A stretch of DNA of 64,000 nucleotides from Paracidovorax anthurii (GCF_003269065.1 NZ_QLTA01000002.1:171666-235665); one strand, 5' to 3'. Positions 19,650-27,203 are shown, counted from the stretch's first letter. Numbers and translations are program-made. Notes: generated by a model from the letters alone, not told the origin.

Positions 19650-21220
19650 TGCTTGCGGTGGTGCTGGCGTTGGCCGGTGCCTTGCCGTCCTACGCGGCAA
19701 CGACTGTCTACGTGATCGCTGGGCATCCGGGCAAGGGTGAGTTTTCGAGTGCCGCCGCCGCTTGTAGTGCTGTCCCTGCGGGTATGAAGATGGACGGCCA
19801 GTCCTGCAGCTCTACGCTTGCGCCCGATGGGCGGACCTGCTGGATTGGTTGCGGGCCGTACAACGGTGGGTCGGCCGACATCGTGCCGATGGTGCGGCAG
19901 TGCGTTCCCGGCTCTTCCACTGGTGACTTGGATTACCCAGGCTCCAGGGGGGCGTTTCGCAGTTGCGTCGCGGGATGCATCACAGACATGACTCCAAGCA
20001 CTCCTGTGCTTGAGTGCTCGGGGGCGAGCACCAGCGCGTGCACGTACAAGACCCGCATGTCTGGTGTGCAGACGGGCGAGTCTTGCAACGCTGCATCTGG
20101 TGATCCTCCGACAAGCAACCCCCCGCCGTGCCCTGCTGGTATGTCCGGCGGCTATGTGAACGGCCTGGAGGCTTGTGTCCCTAGCTCCGGCAGTGGTTCC
20201 GGGTCTGGATCTGGCACCGGTAGTGGGTCCGGCACGGGCACTGGCTCCGGCTCGGGGTCTGGCAATGGTAGTGATGGCAACGGCAACGGTGGTAGCGGGG
20301 CTGGTGGCAGTGGCGCTGGTGGTGCGGGGAGTGGTACTGGTAACGGTACGGGTACTGGCACTGGCGGTGGCACTGGCGGTGGCACTGGCGGTGGTACGGG
20401 TGGCGGTACTGGTACGGGTACTGGCACTGGGGCCGGCGCTGGCGGTGGTACTGGCGGCGGTACTGGTGCGGGTGGTAGTGGTACCGGCACTGGCACCGGC
20501 GCTGGCGGTGGTACTGGCGGCGGTACTGGTGCGGGTGGTAGTGGTACCGGCACCGGCACCGGCACTGGCACTGGCACTGGCACCGGCACCGGCACCGGCA
20601 CCGGCACTGGCACTGGCACCGGCACCGGCACCGGCTCGGGCACTGGCACCGGCTCGGGCACTGGCACCGGCACCGGCACCGGCACCGGCTCGGGCGGTGG
20701 TTCAAGTCCGCCGTCTGGCAGTGCCTCGGCTCCGTTTGGAGGTGCGTCGGCGCCCTCTGGAGGTGCCTCCGGTCCAGCTGGCGGCGCATCTACCCCTGGT
20801 GATTGCGTCGGTCACGATTGCGCCGACGGTGACAAGAAGTCGTTTGGCGGGTCCTGTGGTGCGTGGACGTGTGAGGGTGACGCGATCATGTGTGCTATCG
20901 GGAAAGAGCAACACCAGCGCAATTGCCAGATGTTCGAGGATGCTGCCCAGTCACAAGAGGCCAAGCTGTACGGGGAGTCAAAGGGTAAGACTGGCGATCA
21001 AACAAAGGACTTGCCAGGCAATGAGACTGTCTCGATGGCCCAGCGCTACGACTCCACGAATCTGCTGTCTGGCTCCTGCGTCAGCGACGTCACGTTTGAT
21101 GTTGTCGGCAAGCCTTTCACGCTACAGCTGTCTCGTGTTTGCCCGCATCTCGAAATGATCCGCCTGCTTTTGATGGGCTTCGGTGCGGTGCTTTGGCTCG
21201 TGATCGTTTTCCGGGGGTGA
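19628..21220 (+). CDS. TspB-like adsorption/minor coat protein (pIII position)
   Basis: The 530-residue protein has a signal peptide ([20 protein letters not shown], cut near SYA-AT), a Cys-containing N-terminal domain (about 25-180), and a long Gly/Ser/Thr linker made of GT and GS repeats (about 187-359). A Cys-rich C-terminal domain ([18 protein letters not shown], about 410-440) follows, then a C-terminal membrane anchor ([16 protein letters not shown]). The domain order N-domains, glycine linker, C-domain, anchor is that of phage pIII, which binds the pilus and caps the virion. The C-terminal domain resembles the TspB family of neisserial prophages, which has been linked to immunoglobulin binding. 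Host receptor is unknown. Confidence 0.85.
   Translation: MAHVLRLMLAVVLALAGALPSYAATTVYVIAGHPGKGEFSSAAAACSAVPAGMKMDGQSCSSTLAPDGRTCWIGCGPYNGGSADIVPMVRQCVPGSSTGDLDYPGSRGAFRSCVAGCITDMTPSTPVLECSGASTSACTYKTRMSGVQTGESCNAASGDPPTSNPPPCPAGMSGGYVNGLEACVPSSGSGSGSGSGTGSGSGTGTGSGSGSGNGSDGNGNGGSGAGGSGAGGAGSGTGNGTGTGTGGGTGGGTGGGTGGGTGTGTGTGAGAGGGTGGGTGAGGSGTGTGTGAGGGTGGGTGAGGSGTGTGTGTGTGTGTGTGTGTGTGTGTGTGTGSGTGTGSGTGTGTGTGTGSGGGSSPPSGSASAPFGGASAPSGGASGPAGGASTPGDCVGHDCADGDKKSFGGSCGAWTCEGDAIMCAIGKEQHQRNCQMFEDAAQSQEAKLYGESKGKTGDQTKDLPGNETVSMAQRYDSTNLLSGSCVSDVTFDVVGKPFTLQLSRVCPHLEMIRLLLMGFGAVLWLVIVFRG
20188..20705 (+). repeat. hexanucleotide-type Gly-Thr/Ser coding repeat in the adsorption gene
   Basis: Tandem, imperfect GGCACC/GGCACT/GGTACT hexamers and related units encode an uninterrupted Gly-rich linker. 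The stretch from about 20540 to 20690 is nearly pure GGCACY. Because units are multiples of three, changes in copy number would vary linker length without breaking the frame. Antisense frames through it give Pro-Val repeats and are artefacts. Confidence 0.85.
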
Positions 21221-21224
21221 CTAC

Positions 21225-21524
21225 ATGCCTGTCTTTCTTGCGGCCTTGCTCGGTGGGCTTATCAACATCGCGGGCACGCTCGCTGGCCGGGTGTTGTTGT
21301 CGTTGGGCATGAGCGTGGTGACCATCACGGGTGTGTCTGCCACCCTTGCTTGGGCTAAGTCCAATGTCGTGTCGTCGATCGCTGGCATGCCGGGCCAGGT
21401 CGTTGGCATGTTGTCTGCCATGGGGGTCGGCTCGTTCCTGTCGATCGTCATAAGCGCTATCACGACTCGCATGTTGCTGCAGGGCCTGACGGGTGACACG
21501 ATCAAGAAGTGGGTCACGAAATGA
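21225..21524 (+). CDS. DUF2523 family inovirus membrane protein (gpVI-like)
   Basis: The 99-residue hydrophobic protein (MPVFLAALLGGLINIAGTLA onward) has two to three membrane segments and a basic C-terminus. DUF2523 proteins sit between the adsorption protein and Zot in many inoviruses and are thought to be the equivalent of minor coat protein gpVI. The start lies four bases after the adsorption gene stop, and its TGA overlaps the Zot ATG (ATGA at 21521-21524), so the three genes are probably translationally coupled. Confidence 0.75.
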   Translation: MPVFLAALLGGLINIAGTLAGRVLLSLGMSVVTITGVSATLAWAKSNVVSSIAGMPGQVVGMLSAMGVGSFLSIVISAITTRMLLQGLTGDTIKKWVTK

Positions 21525-22738
21525 GGCGCGTGCGATCGCTGCGTCGGCAGCTTGGGTTCCTCTATCTGTCCACAGGCGCTAATGGCGCTGGTAAGACGTT
21601 GTTCACGTTGCTTGATGTGCGCGCGTTGCAGCTAGAGACTAGTCGCCCCGTCTTTTTCAGCGGGTTCACTGCGAAACAGCCGCTGTTCGATTTTGGTTGG
21701 CAGGAGTTCGCGCCTGAACTTTGGCAGGACTGCCCTGACGGCTCTATCCTCATCATCGATGAGTGCCACCTGAAGTTGCCTTTGCGCGGTGCTGGCAAGC
21801 CGCCTGAGTGGATCGAAATGATTCCTGTGACCCACCGCAAGCGGGGCATGGATATCTACTTCATCACTCAACACCCAATGAACATGGATGCGTTCATTCG
21901 GCGTGTGATTGCTAGCCCTGGCTGGCATCGGCACTTCAAAGCGTCGTTCATGGGCGACTCGTCCAATGAGTTGCGGTGGACCAGCGTCAATGACCAGCCG
22001 CAGAAGCCTGGAAGCGGTAAGAGTGGGGAGATCAAGTCTCGGCCGTTCCCAAAGGAGGTGTATGCGTGGTATGAGTCGGCGAGCCTGCATACCGCAAAGA
22101 AGGGCATACCTGCGAAAGTTTGGTGGGCTGTCGGTGCTTTGCTGGCTGCTATTGCGTCTGTCATAGCCGTGGTCTGGATTTTGACTGCCCAAGCATCTGG
22201 CGCAGTCGGTGAGCGGTCCACGCTTGTCAAGCAAGCGGAGCAAGCTGGCGGTGTCAGTGCTGCCTCGTCTGCCCAGCGTGCTGTGTCTGGCACGGGTGGT
22301 GCTGGTGGTGGGTCAAGCCGGGGCCAGTCGATGACTAAGGCTGAGTATCTGGATCAGCGAGTGCCGCGTATTGAGGGCTTCCCGCACACTGCCGGCGTTT
22401 ACGACGGCGTGACCGCTCCCACGGATGCTCCATACCCCGCCGCGTGTATGTCCATGGGCAAGGCCTGCAAGTGCTACACGCAACAGGCCACCTTGATGCA
22501 GGTGCCTGCGGACGTGTGTCGGCAGATTGTGGCGCACGGTTACTTTGTCGATTGGCGTAAGCAGGACCCACCCATGGCTAGGGTTGATCAAGCTGCCTTG
22601 GCCTCTCCGACTCCTGCGCCTCAGTCGGTGGTCATCAACATGCCTGTGCAGGCTCCTCCGCACGCCCAGCAGCGTCCTGGGTGGGCCGAGTCCCTTGCCC
22701 TCCGCAACAGTCAGGTCCGGGGCACGTATGAGCGGTGA
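21521..22738 (+). CDS. zonular occludens toxin-like assembly ATPase (pI/Zot)
   Basis: The 405-residue protein has an N-terminal P-loop ATPase domain with Walker A GANGAGKT (residues 19-26) and Walker B SILIIDECH near residue 83, THRKRGMDIYFITQHP typical of Zot, one membrane segment at about residues 200-222, and a periplasmic C-terminal part. In inoviruses pI energises phage extrusion through the envelope; the toxin name comes from Vibrio cholerae CTX phage. The start at 21521 overlaps the DUF2523 stop. Downstream are two overlapping GC-rich hairpins before the replication module. Confidence 0.93.
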   Translation: MRRVRSLRRQLGFLYLSTGANGAGKTLFTLLDVRALQLETSRPVFFSGFTAKQPLFDFGWQEFAPELWQDCPDGSILIIDECHLKLPLRGAGKPPEWIEMIPVTHRKRGMDIYFITQHPMNMDAFIRRVIASPGWHRHFKASFMGDSSNELRWTSVNDQPQKPGSGKSGEIKSRPFPKEVYAWYESASLHTAKKGIPAKVWWAVGALLAAIASVIAVVWILTAQASGAVGERSTLVKQAEQAGGVSAASSAQRAVSGTGGAGGGSSRGQSMTKAEYLDQRVPRIEGFPHTAGVYDGVTAPTDAPYPAACMSMGKACKCYTQQATLMQVPADVCRQIVAHGYFVDWRKQDPPMARVDQAALASPTPAPQSVVINMPVQAPPHAQQRPGWAESLALRNSQVRGTYER

Positions 22739-22753
22739 TAGCGGCGCGTAGCG

Positions 22754-22804
22754 GCGGCCCCGTCGCGAGCGGAGCGTAGCGTAGGGGCCGCGCGCAGCGC
22801 GGCC
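22754..22804. other. two mutually exclusive GC-rich hairpins after zot
   Basis: Hairpin one pairs GCGGCCCC (22754-22761) with GGGGCCGC (22784-22791). Hairpin two pairs GGCCGCGC (22786-22793) with GCGCGGCC (22797-22804) around a GCA loop. They share bases, so only one can form at a time. The site, between assembly and replication genes, is where a terminator, packaging signal or replication origin would lie in an inovirus intergenic region. No nick-site consensus is recognised. Confidence 0.5.
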
Positions 22805-22834
22805 TAGATTTATCAATAAGACATATCTCGACCG

Positions 22835-23014
22835 ATGCAAGGAATCCACGTCTACCGCCCTGCTTACCGTCTGCCGTGCGTAGCACGGTTGGTGGTTGGT
22901 ATTGGTGTCCCCTTGGTGTGGGAGTGGCCTGACGGTGAGTGGTGCTGGTTGGATGAGCTGTGGCGCTGGGAGTGGCGGCACAAGCAAGGCGGCTGGATCG
23001 CGACGTTTGTCTGA
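22835..23014 (+). CDS. 59-residue Trp-rich phage ORF
   Basis: ATG at 22835 opens a frame of 59 residues (MQGIHVYRPAYRLPCVARLV at the start) with eight tryptophans clustered in the second half, which includes WEWPDGEWCWLDELWRWEWR. There is no good ribosome site. It occupies the gap between zot and rep. Tryptophan clustering is unlikely by chance but no family is recognised, so this is a tentative gene. Confidence 0.4.
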   Translation: MQGIHVYRPAYRLPCVARLVVGIGVPLVWEWPDGEWCWLDELWRWEWRHKQGGWIATFV

Positions 23015-23082
23015 TCCAAAAAATTGCCCCCGCGCGGACTGGAATCCACCGGGGGCCGACAGCAAGATCAATGGGAGGTGCT

Positions 23083-23991
23083 GTGGACCGATATGTAGTG
23101 CACAAGGGTGTCTATTGTCAAGTTTTCGAGGAGGGTTGGCGGGTCAAGGAGTGGCGCGCTCCCCAAACCGGGCAGGTTGAGTTGATGGCGTGGCCTCGCA
23201 AAATCTATGTGCCTTTGGGCGATTGGGACGATCCTGATTTGCGAGCTCCTGAGATCGACCAGTCTGGCACCGAGCTGGAAAAAGAGCGTGAGGCTGAGCG
23301 TAAGCGCTTGGCTCTGGAGCGCAGTGCCGCGAGGGCAAAGCGTACCTGTCGGTACAAGATCAAGTCTGCTGGTGTTGCCTCGTTACTCACTTGCACGTAC
23401 CGCGAAAACATGGTGGATTTCAACAGGGTCCGGGCTGACTGGGCGGCGATGCTGCGCAAGCTGCGCAGGGCCATTCCGGGGTTCCGCGCTGTCTTCGCCT
23501 TTGAACGGCAATCACGCGGTGCTTGGCATGTCCATGCGGCTATCGACAAGCTGCCTGTGTACCTGGATACCGTCGATGGTCGTGTGCGGTCCTGGGACTA
23601 TCTGCGCAGGCTGTGGCAGTCGGTGGTTGGCAAGGACAACGGCAACATTGATGTTGATGGCCATCGGCGTACGCGCCATGGTCTGCCGGGCAAGTATCAC
23701 AAGACCAGCGAGTCCCTTGCCAAGCTCGCCGGCTACGTGTCTAAGTACCTGACCAAGGATCACGCTGACGGTGTTGAGGGCCGCAACAGGTGGGGCAGTA
23801 CGCAGGGCATCGAGGTCGCTAAGCCAGTCACATACGACATGCCTGAGATGAGCTTGGCCGAGCTCGTGGCACTGGCCTTCGGTGTGCCTGATGGGCACCG
23901 TATCGCCGCGCACAAGGTGGGTCGGTGGGGCAAGTTTTGGATGCTTAGCACCGAGCCCGGAAATGAGGCCGTAGAGGCCCCTGATACGTGA
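23083..23991 (+). CDS. rolling-circle replication initiator (Rep, gpII-like)
   Basis: The 302-residue protein has the HUH motif WHVHAAID (H149-V-H151) and the downstream tyrosine motif GYVSKYLTKD (Y218, Y222) of rolling-circle replication initiators. It nicks the phage plus-strand origin and becomes covalently attached. The N-terminal 60 residues are a basic and acidic leader, and LTCTYRENMVDFNRVRADW forms motif-1-like sequence. The GTG at 23083 is chosen because GGGAGG lies just upstream (short 4-base spacing); ATG 23071 without a ribosome site is the alternative, and an even earlier ATG at 22960 would overlap the small ORF. Phage-encoded Rep marks this as an autonomously replicating element. 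Confidence 0.85.
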   Translation: MDRYVVHKGVYCQVFEEGWRVKEWRAPQTGQVELMAWPRKIYVPLGDWDDPDLRAPEIDQSGTELEKEREAERKRLALERSAARAKRTCRYKIKSAGVASLLTCTYRENMVDFNRVRADWAAMLRKLRRAIPGFRAVFAFERQSRGAWHVHAAIDKLPVYLDTVDGRVRSWDYLRRLWQSVVGKDNGNIDVDGHRRTRHGLPGKYHKTSESLAKLAGYVSKYLTKDHADGVEGRNRWGSTQGIEVAKPVTYDMPEMSLAELVALAFGVPDGHRIAAHKVGRWGKFWMLSTEPGNEAVEAPDT

Positions 23992-24000
23992 GGTGGTGCC

Positions 24001-24342
24001 ATGACCTTATCTGCTGATCCGGCGAATATCGTTACCGGGCCTGGGCGCCCCCGTGTCCATGCAAGTGATTCTGCGCGGGTTGCTGCGCATCGTTCCCGCA
24101 ATGTGCGCGTGGAAGTGGTCTTACCTGCCTCGACCGCTGAGGCCCTGCAGTCAATAGCATCGGCTCTCGACTGCTCACGTAACGAGCTGGTGAGTAGTCA
24201 GATTCGGTTTGCTATGACAAACCGGGATTGGCGACGGCTCGGTTTGTGGGGGGGCAAGAATGCTTGTGGGGTATGCGAGGGTCAGCACTCAGGATCAGGA
24301 CACGGCGCTGCAGTTGGACGCGCTGAGTCGGATGAGGTGTGA
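24001..24342 (+). CDS. small phage DNA-binding protein, possible ribbon-helix-helix
   Basis: The 113-residue protein contains RNVRVEVVLPASTAEALQSI and ALDCSRNELVSSQIRFAMTN (about residues 34-76), which has the strand-helix-helix pattern of ribbon-helix-helix regulators. It starts nine bases after the rep stop. Its last 83 bases overlap the recombinase gene in another frame and look like non-structured read-through (Gly/Ser/His-rich), so only the first 80 residues are probably folded. It could regulate rep or the recombinase, or be an excision accessory protein. Confidence 0.55.
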   Translation: MTLSADPANIVTGPGRPRVHASDSARVAAHRSRNVRVEVVLPASTAEALQSIASALDCSRNELVSSQIRFAMTNRDWRRLGLWGGKNACGVCEGQHSGSGHGAAVGRAESDEV

Positions 24343-24850
24343 GGTTATTTACCAGGAGAAGGCGAGTGGTGCGACTCGGCGCGGGCGTCAAGAGTTGGCG
24401 CGTTGTCTTGCTAGTTTGGGGCGTGGTGATGTGCTCGTGGTTTACAAGATCGACCGCATTGCGCGGAGTCTTTTCGATCTCTTGGAGATACTTCGTCAGT
24501 TAGACCGTGTTGGGGCGACTATCAAGAGTGTTACTGAGCCATTGGACACTGGTTCGCCGATGGGGGTCTTTATGCTGCAGATGCTTGGTGCTGTTGCTCA
24601 ACTTGAGCGGTCTATGATTCGGGAGAGATCAATTGCCGGCCAGCTTGCTGCTCGTGATCGTGGCCGTAAGCCTGGGCGTGTGCGTGCGTTGTCTGTCGAT
24701 GATGAGGCTGAGTTAGTGCGCGAGTATCTGACTGGCCTGTATACCTACCATGCGTTGGGTCTCAAATACGGCGTGTCCGTGCAGGTTGCTAAGCGTGCGG
24801 TGTACCGTGTCACGAAGCCTTGCCAGTATCTCAAGAGCAATAAGGTGTAG
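24260..24850 (+). CDS. serine recombinase (resolvase/invertase family), likely phage integrase
   Basis: The 196-residue protein has the resolvase catalytic domain MLVGYARVSTQDQDTALQLD with nucleophile S9 and downstream KIDRIARSLFDLLEIL and GAVAQLERSMIRERSIAG (active-site arginines). The C-terminal part (about 140-190) is a short DNA-binding helix-turn-helix. It ends 12 bp before attR and there is no tyrosine integrase or XerCD-type dif site in the element. Ralstonia phages RSM1/RSM3 use a protein of this type to integrate at serine tRNA, so this is the likely integrase. Small serine recombinases more often invert or resolve DNA, making this use uncommon. Confidence 0.9.
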   Translation: MLVGYARVSTQDQDTALQLDALSRMRCEVIYQEKASGATRRGRQELARCLASLGRGDVLVVYKIDRIARSLFDLLEILRQLDRVGATIKSVTEPLDTGSPMGVFMLQMLGAVAQLERSMIRERSIAGQLAARDRGRKPGRVRALSVDDEAELVREYLTGLYTYHALGLKYGVSVQVAKRAVYRVTKPCQYLKSNKV

Positions 24851-24862
24851 CGTCCGGAACCA

Positions 24863-24875
24863 TCCGTTTCCGCCA
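24863..24875 (+). other. attR core
   Basis: TCCGTTTCCGCCA, an exact 13-bp copy of the tRNA-Ser 3' end at 17263-17275, marks the right boundary of the prophage. The chromosomal sequence that follows includes the terminator that would originally have followed the tRNA. Confidence 0.9.
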
Positions 24876-24880
24876 AACGC

Positions 24881-24916
24881 AGAAGCCCCAAGTGAGTCAT
24901 CACCTGGGGCTTTTCT
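24881..24916 (+). terminator. rho-independent terminator (ancestral tRNA-Ser terminator)
   Basis: Stem AAGCCCCA/TGGGGCTT (24883-24890 with 24905-24912), extended by an inner GTGA/TCAC pairing, followed by TTTTCTGTTTT. Before phage insertion this hairpin would have sat 5-40 bp after the tRNA-Ser gene, so the prophage has moved it 7.6 kb away. Confidence 0.85.
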
Positions 24917-25011
24917 GTTTTCAGGCCGCATTCGCAGCGCGCGGAGAGTTCACGGAGCCCGGGGCGGTTCGACCGCCCGGGTGTGGTGCCGCAGACGCTA
25001 CGCCCCGTGCC

Positions 25012-25596
25012 TCACGCGAGGCCCAGGCGTTTCTTGAGGCCGTCTTTCGAGGCATGCAGCAAGGACCGCGACAGCTTCGGGTCCGAGATGGCGCGTGCCA
25101 CGGTCAGCGCGCCCACCATTTCTGCGACCGCCGAGGCGGCCTGTTCCCGGGGATGCTCGTGGGCCAACTGGTGGAGGATGCCGGCGATGCGGTCGATCAT
25201 GTGGCCCACGCCGGCGTCGAAGCTCTCCCGCATGCTCGCCGGCATCCGTGCCAGATCTCCGGAGAGCGCCGCCACCGGGCACCCCTGTCCCCGGTGGTCG
25301 CGGTGCCGCGTGCTCAGGTACCTGTCGATGTAGGCCGCGAGCCCTTCGGCGGGTGGCGAGTCCTGCATCGCGCGATCGAAGGCGCCGCGCTGGTCCTCGA
25401 ACATGCTGGCGATGGCCTCGGCCACCAGCGCTTCCTTGGAGGCGAAGTGCGCATAGAAGCCGCCATGGGTCAGGCCCGCGCGGGCCATCAGGGTGGCGAC
25501 ACCTATCTGGTCGGGGCCATGCTCCCTGAGGGCTTCGGAGGTTTCGCGCACCACGCGTTCGCGCGTGCGCTGCTTGTGTTCTGCGTCGTATCGCAT
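25012..25596 (-). CDS. TetR family transcriptional regulator
   Basis: The 194-residue protein has an N-terminal TetR HTH (MRYDAEHKQRTRERVVRETS, then GVATLMARAGLTHGGFYAHF) and a C-terminal ligand-binding helical domain. The start at 25596 fits family alignments; an ATG at 25611 (MNDPS added) is the alternative. It is divergent from a decayed short-chain dehydrogenase and a thioesterase gene. A perfect palindrome, GTCATTCAATGAC, lies at 25692-25704, with a GTCATTCAA half-site again at its own start (25603-25611). The gene therefore probably represses both itself and the rightward genes; the ligand is unknown. Confidence 0.88.
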   Translation of the reverse strand: MRYDAEHKQRTRERVVRETSEALREHGPDQIGVATLMARAGLTHGGFYAHFASKEALVAEAIASMFEDQRGAFDRAMQDSPPAEGLAAYIDRYLSTRHRDHRGQGCPVAALSGDLARMPASMRESFDAGVGHMIDRIAGILHQLAHEHPREQAASAVAEMVGALTVARAISDPKLSRSLLHASKDGLKKRLGLA

Positions 25597-25691
25597 GCTG
25601 GGGTCATTCAACTGCTGCCATGGAGCCTATCACCGTCCGCCTGGGATGGAGTGCGTACTTTTCTTTGGATGATGGTGATAATATTATTGAC

Positions 25692-25704
25692 GTCATTCAA
25701 TGAC
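25692..25704. promoter_or_regulatory. palindromic candidate TetR operator
   Basis: GTCATTCAATGAC is a perfect 13-bp palindrome 22 bp before the ATG of the SDR remnant and 96 bp from the divergent TetR start. A half-copy GTCATTCAA occurs at 25603-25611. The position between divergent genes is typical for TetR autoregulation. Confidence 0.5.
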
Positions 25705-25725
25705 AACCATCGAAGGAGCGAAGCG

Positions 25726-25956
25726 ATGAGGATTCAAGGTGGCGTGGCGCTGTTGAAGGGGGCCGGCAGGGGCCTCGGCAAGGCTTTCGACCGGGCATGG
25801 CTCGCGGCCGGTGCGGCGAAGGCCCATGCGACCGCGAGAACTCCGTCCTCGATCGGGTCAGCGCCCGGCACCCAGCACCCGCCGCTGGATGCCACATGCG
25901 TGCAGATCCGGCAGGGCCCGGGTGCCGGGGCCTGTCCGCAGCCCGTGGTGCGCTGA
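25726..25956 (+). pseudogene. truncated short-chain dehydrogenase (SDR) remnant
   Basis: With a strong AAGGAG site upstream, ATG 25726 opens MRIQGGVALLKGAGRGLGKA followed by an AWLAAGAAKAHATAR segment. This is clearly the N-terminal NAD-binding half of an SDR (normally VALVTGANRGIGKA and ARGAAKVYAAAR). Homology stops after about 45 residues; the rest of the 76-codon frame is low-complexity and the catalytic Tyr-x3-Lys is absent. The usual Thr/Gly residues in the glycine motif are also altered (LLKGAGRG). An intact SDR gene probably once formed an operon with the thioesterase under TetR control. Confidence 0.65.
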
Positions 25957-25999
25957 CGAGGCTGTGTCCTTCCATTCATCCACACGAAAGGTTTTTCCC

Positions 26000-26776
26000 A
26001 TGTCATCGCTTTCCCATGTCGTGGCGGACTTCGATCCCGCCCTGGTCTTTCACCCGCCCGGGGCGTGGTCCCAGGGCCGCACGGTGTACGGCGGGCTGAC
26101 CGCGGCGCTGTCGCTGCAGGCCGCGCTGGGTGCCGTGCGAGGCACGGCGCCGCCGTTGAAGGCCGCGCAGATCCTGTTCGCCGGCCCGGCCGGGGGGGCG
26201 CTGACATTCCAGCCCACCGTGCTGCGCGAGGGCAAGTCGTCCCGGTCTGCGGCGGTGGATTGCGTGGGGGATTCGGGGGTGGCGGTGCGTTCGACCTTCC
26301 TGTTCGCGCAGGCCAGGCCCAGCCGCCTGCAGCGTGCGCCCTGCGCGGCCCCGGTGGTGGCGCCGCCGCACGCCTGCCCGACATACGACGACGACGGGAA
26401 GGGGCCCGCGCTGCTGCAGAATTTCGAGATCCGGTTCGCGGGCGCGGCGCGCCCCCTCTCGGGCAGTCCCGAGCCTGAACTGGTGGCCTGGGTCCGGCAC
26501 CGTGGCGCGGACCACGTCGATCCCGCGGTGGCGCTGGTGGCCCTGGCGGATTGCCTGCCGCCAGCGGACCTGGCGTGCCTGACCGAGTTCGTTCCGGTGA
26601 GTTCGATGACCTGGTCGTTCGAGCTGCCGCAGCCCGCGGCCGCGGGCGAGTGGTTCCTCCTGCGCTCCCACAGCGTGCATTCCGTCTCGGGCTACACCCT
26701 GCAGGCCATGGAGGTGTGGGATCAACAGGGCCGGCTGGCGATGAGCGGCCAGCAGACGGTCGCGCTGTTCGGGTAG
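26000..26776 (+). CDS. acyl-CoA thioesterase family protein (double hot-dog)
   Basis: The 258-residue protein matches the TesB-like/4HBT_3 double hot-dog thioesterases. Its N-terminal hot-dog (SQGRTVYGGLTAALSLQAAL, about residues 23-42) carries the helix that packs on the sheet, and the second repeat holds the conserved LADCLPPA and TWSFELP segments. Such enzymes hydrolyse acyl-CoA thioesters in the cytoplasm. The start at 26000 has AAAGG upstream. It follows the SDR remnant in the same direction under the divergent TetR gene and converges on hslR with a 7-bp gap between stops. Substrate is unknown. Confidence 0.82.
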   Translation: MSSLSHVVADFDPALVFHPPGAWSQGRTVYGGLTAALSLQAALGAVRGTAPPLKAAQILFAGPAGGALTFQPTVLREGKSSRSAAVDCVGDSGVAVRSTFLFAQARPSRLQRAPCAAPVVAPPHACPTYDDDGKGPALLQNFEIRFAGAARPLSGSPEPELVAWVRHRGADHVDPAVALVALADCLPPADLACLTEFVPVSSMTWSFELPQPAAAGEWFLLRSHSVHSVSGYTLQAMEVWDQQGRLAMSGQQTVALFG

Positions 26777-26783
26777 TGGAGGA

Positions 26784-27203
26784 TCACTCGTCGATCGCGG
26801 CGCTCCAGCGGCTGCCCCAGTCGCGCGCCTGGTCGATTTCGCGGCGGTCGCGCTTGGTGGGGCGGCCGTCGTGCAGGCTGGCCGCGGGCTCGGGGGCTAG
26901 GCGGCGCATCTCGGCCGCGCGCTCGCGGGCGGCGAGGCTCTCGGCCGTTTCTTCGTAGAGCTGCTGCGCGATGGGGGCCGGCCCGCGCACGCCGCTGAGG
27001 CCGCGCACGATCACGGTGCGCGGGATCTGGCCCTGGCGCAGCGCCACGGTGTCGCCGCAGCGCAGTTCGCGGGCCGCTTTCGCGGCCTGGCCGTTCACGG
27101 TGACGCGGCCCTTGCCGATTTCTTCCACCGCCAGCGCGCGCGTCTTGTAGAAGCGCGCGCACCACAGCCATTTGTCCAGGCGCATCGATTCGGGAGGGGT
27201 CAT
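26784..27203 (-). CDS. hslR: S4-domain RNA-binding protein, Hsp15 (HslR)
   Basis: The 139-residue protein has an N-terminal S4 domain (MRLDKWLWCARFYKTRALAV, then GRVTVNGQAAKAARELRCGD) and a basic C-terminal tail, as in Hsp15. Hsp15 binds 50S subunits carrying nascent chains after heat-shock ribosome stalling. The start at 27203 overlaps the sensor-kinase stop by four bases (ATGA), indicating coupling with tctE; the ATG at 27185 is an alternative. Linkage of hslR to a two-component system is unusual and may simply reflect shared transcription. Confidence 0.9.
   Translation of the reverse strand: MTPPESMRLDKWLWCARFYKTRALAVEEIGKGRVTVNGQAAKAARELRCGDTVALRQGQIPRTVIVRGLSGVRGPAPIAQQLYEETAESLAARERAAEMRRLAPEPAASLHDGRPTKRDRREIDQARDWGSRWSAAIDE

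Larger units (their letters stand above)
17263..24875. mobile_element. integrated filamentous (inovirus) prophage, 7.6 kb, in tRNA-Ser(GCT)
   Basis: The element is bounded by a 13-bp direct repeat, TCCGTTTCCGCCA, at 17263-17275 (tRNA 3' end) and 24863-24875. Base composition inside is visibly less GC-rich, with more A/T at third positions. Gene order reads repressor (minus strand), two small ORFs, ssDNA-binding protein, two small membrane ORFs, major coat, a 19-aa ORF, TspB-like adsorption protein, DUF2523 protein, Zot, Rep, a small regulator and a serine recombinase. All inovirus functions are present and no gene looks broken, so it may be excisable. The recombinase and tRNA-Ser target recall Ralstonia phages RSM1/RSM3, which integrate at a serine tRNA using a resolvase-like protein. 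Confidence 0.95.

Noticed and set aside
20152..20685. Pro-Val-rich minus-strand frame opposite the phage adsorption gene
   Set aside because: It is the antisense of the Gly-Thr repeat and has no start or family; the plus-strand gene is well supported.
22960..23082. Upstream start for the Rep gene at ATG 22960
   Set aside because: The added 41 residues are Arg-rich without homology, overlap the small Trp-rich ORF, and the HUH protein has a ribosome-site-supported start at 23083.
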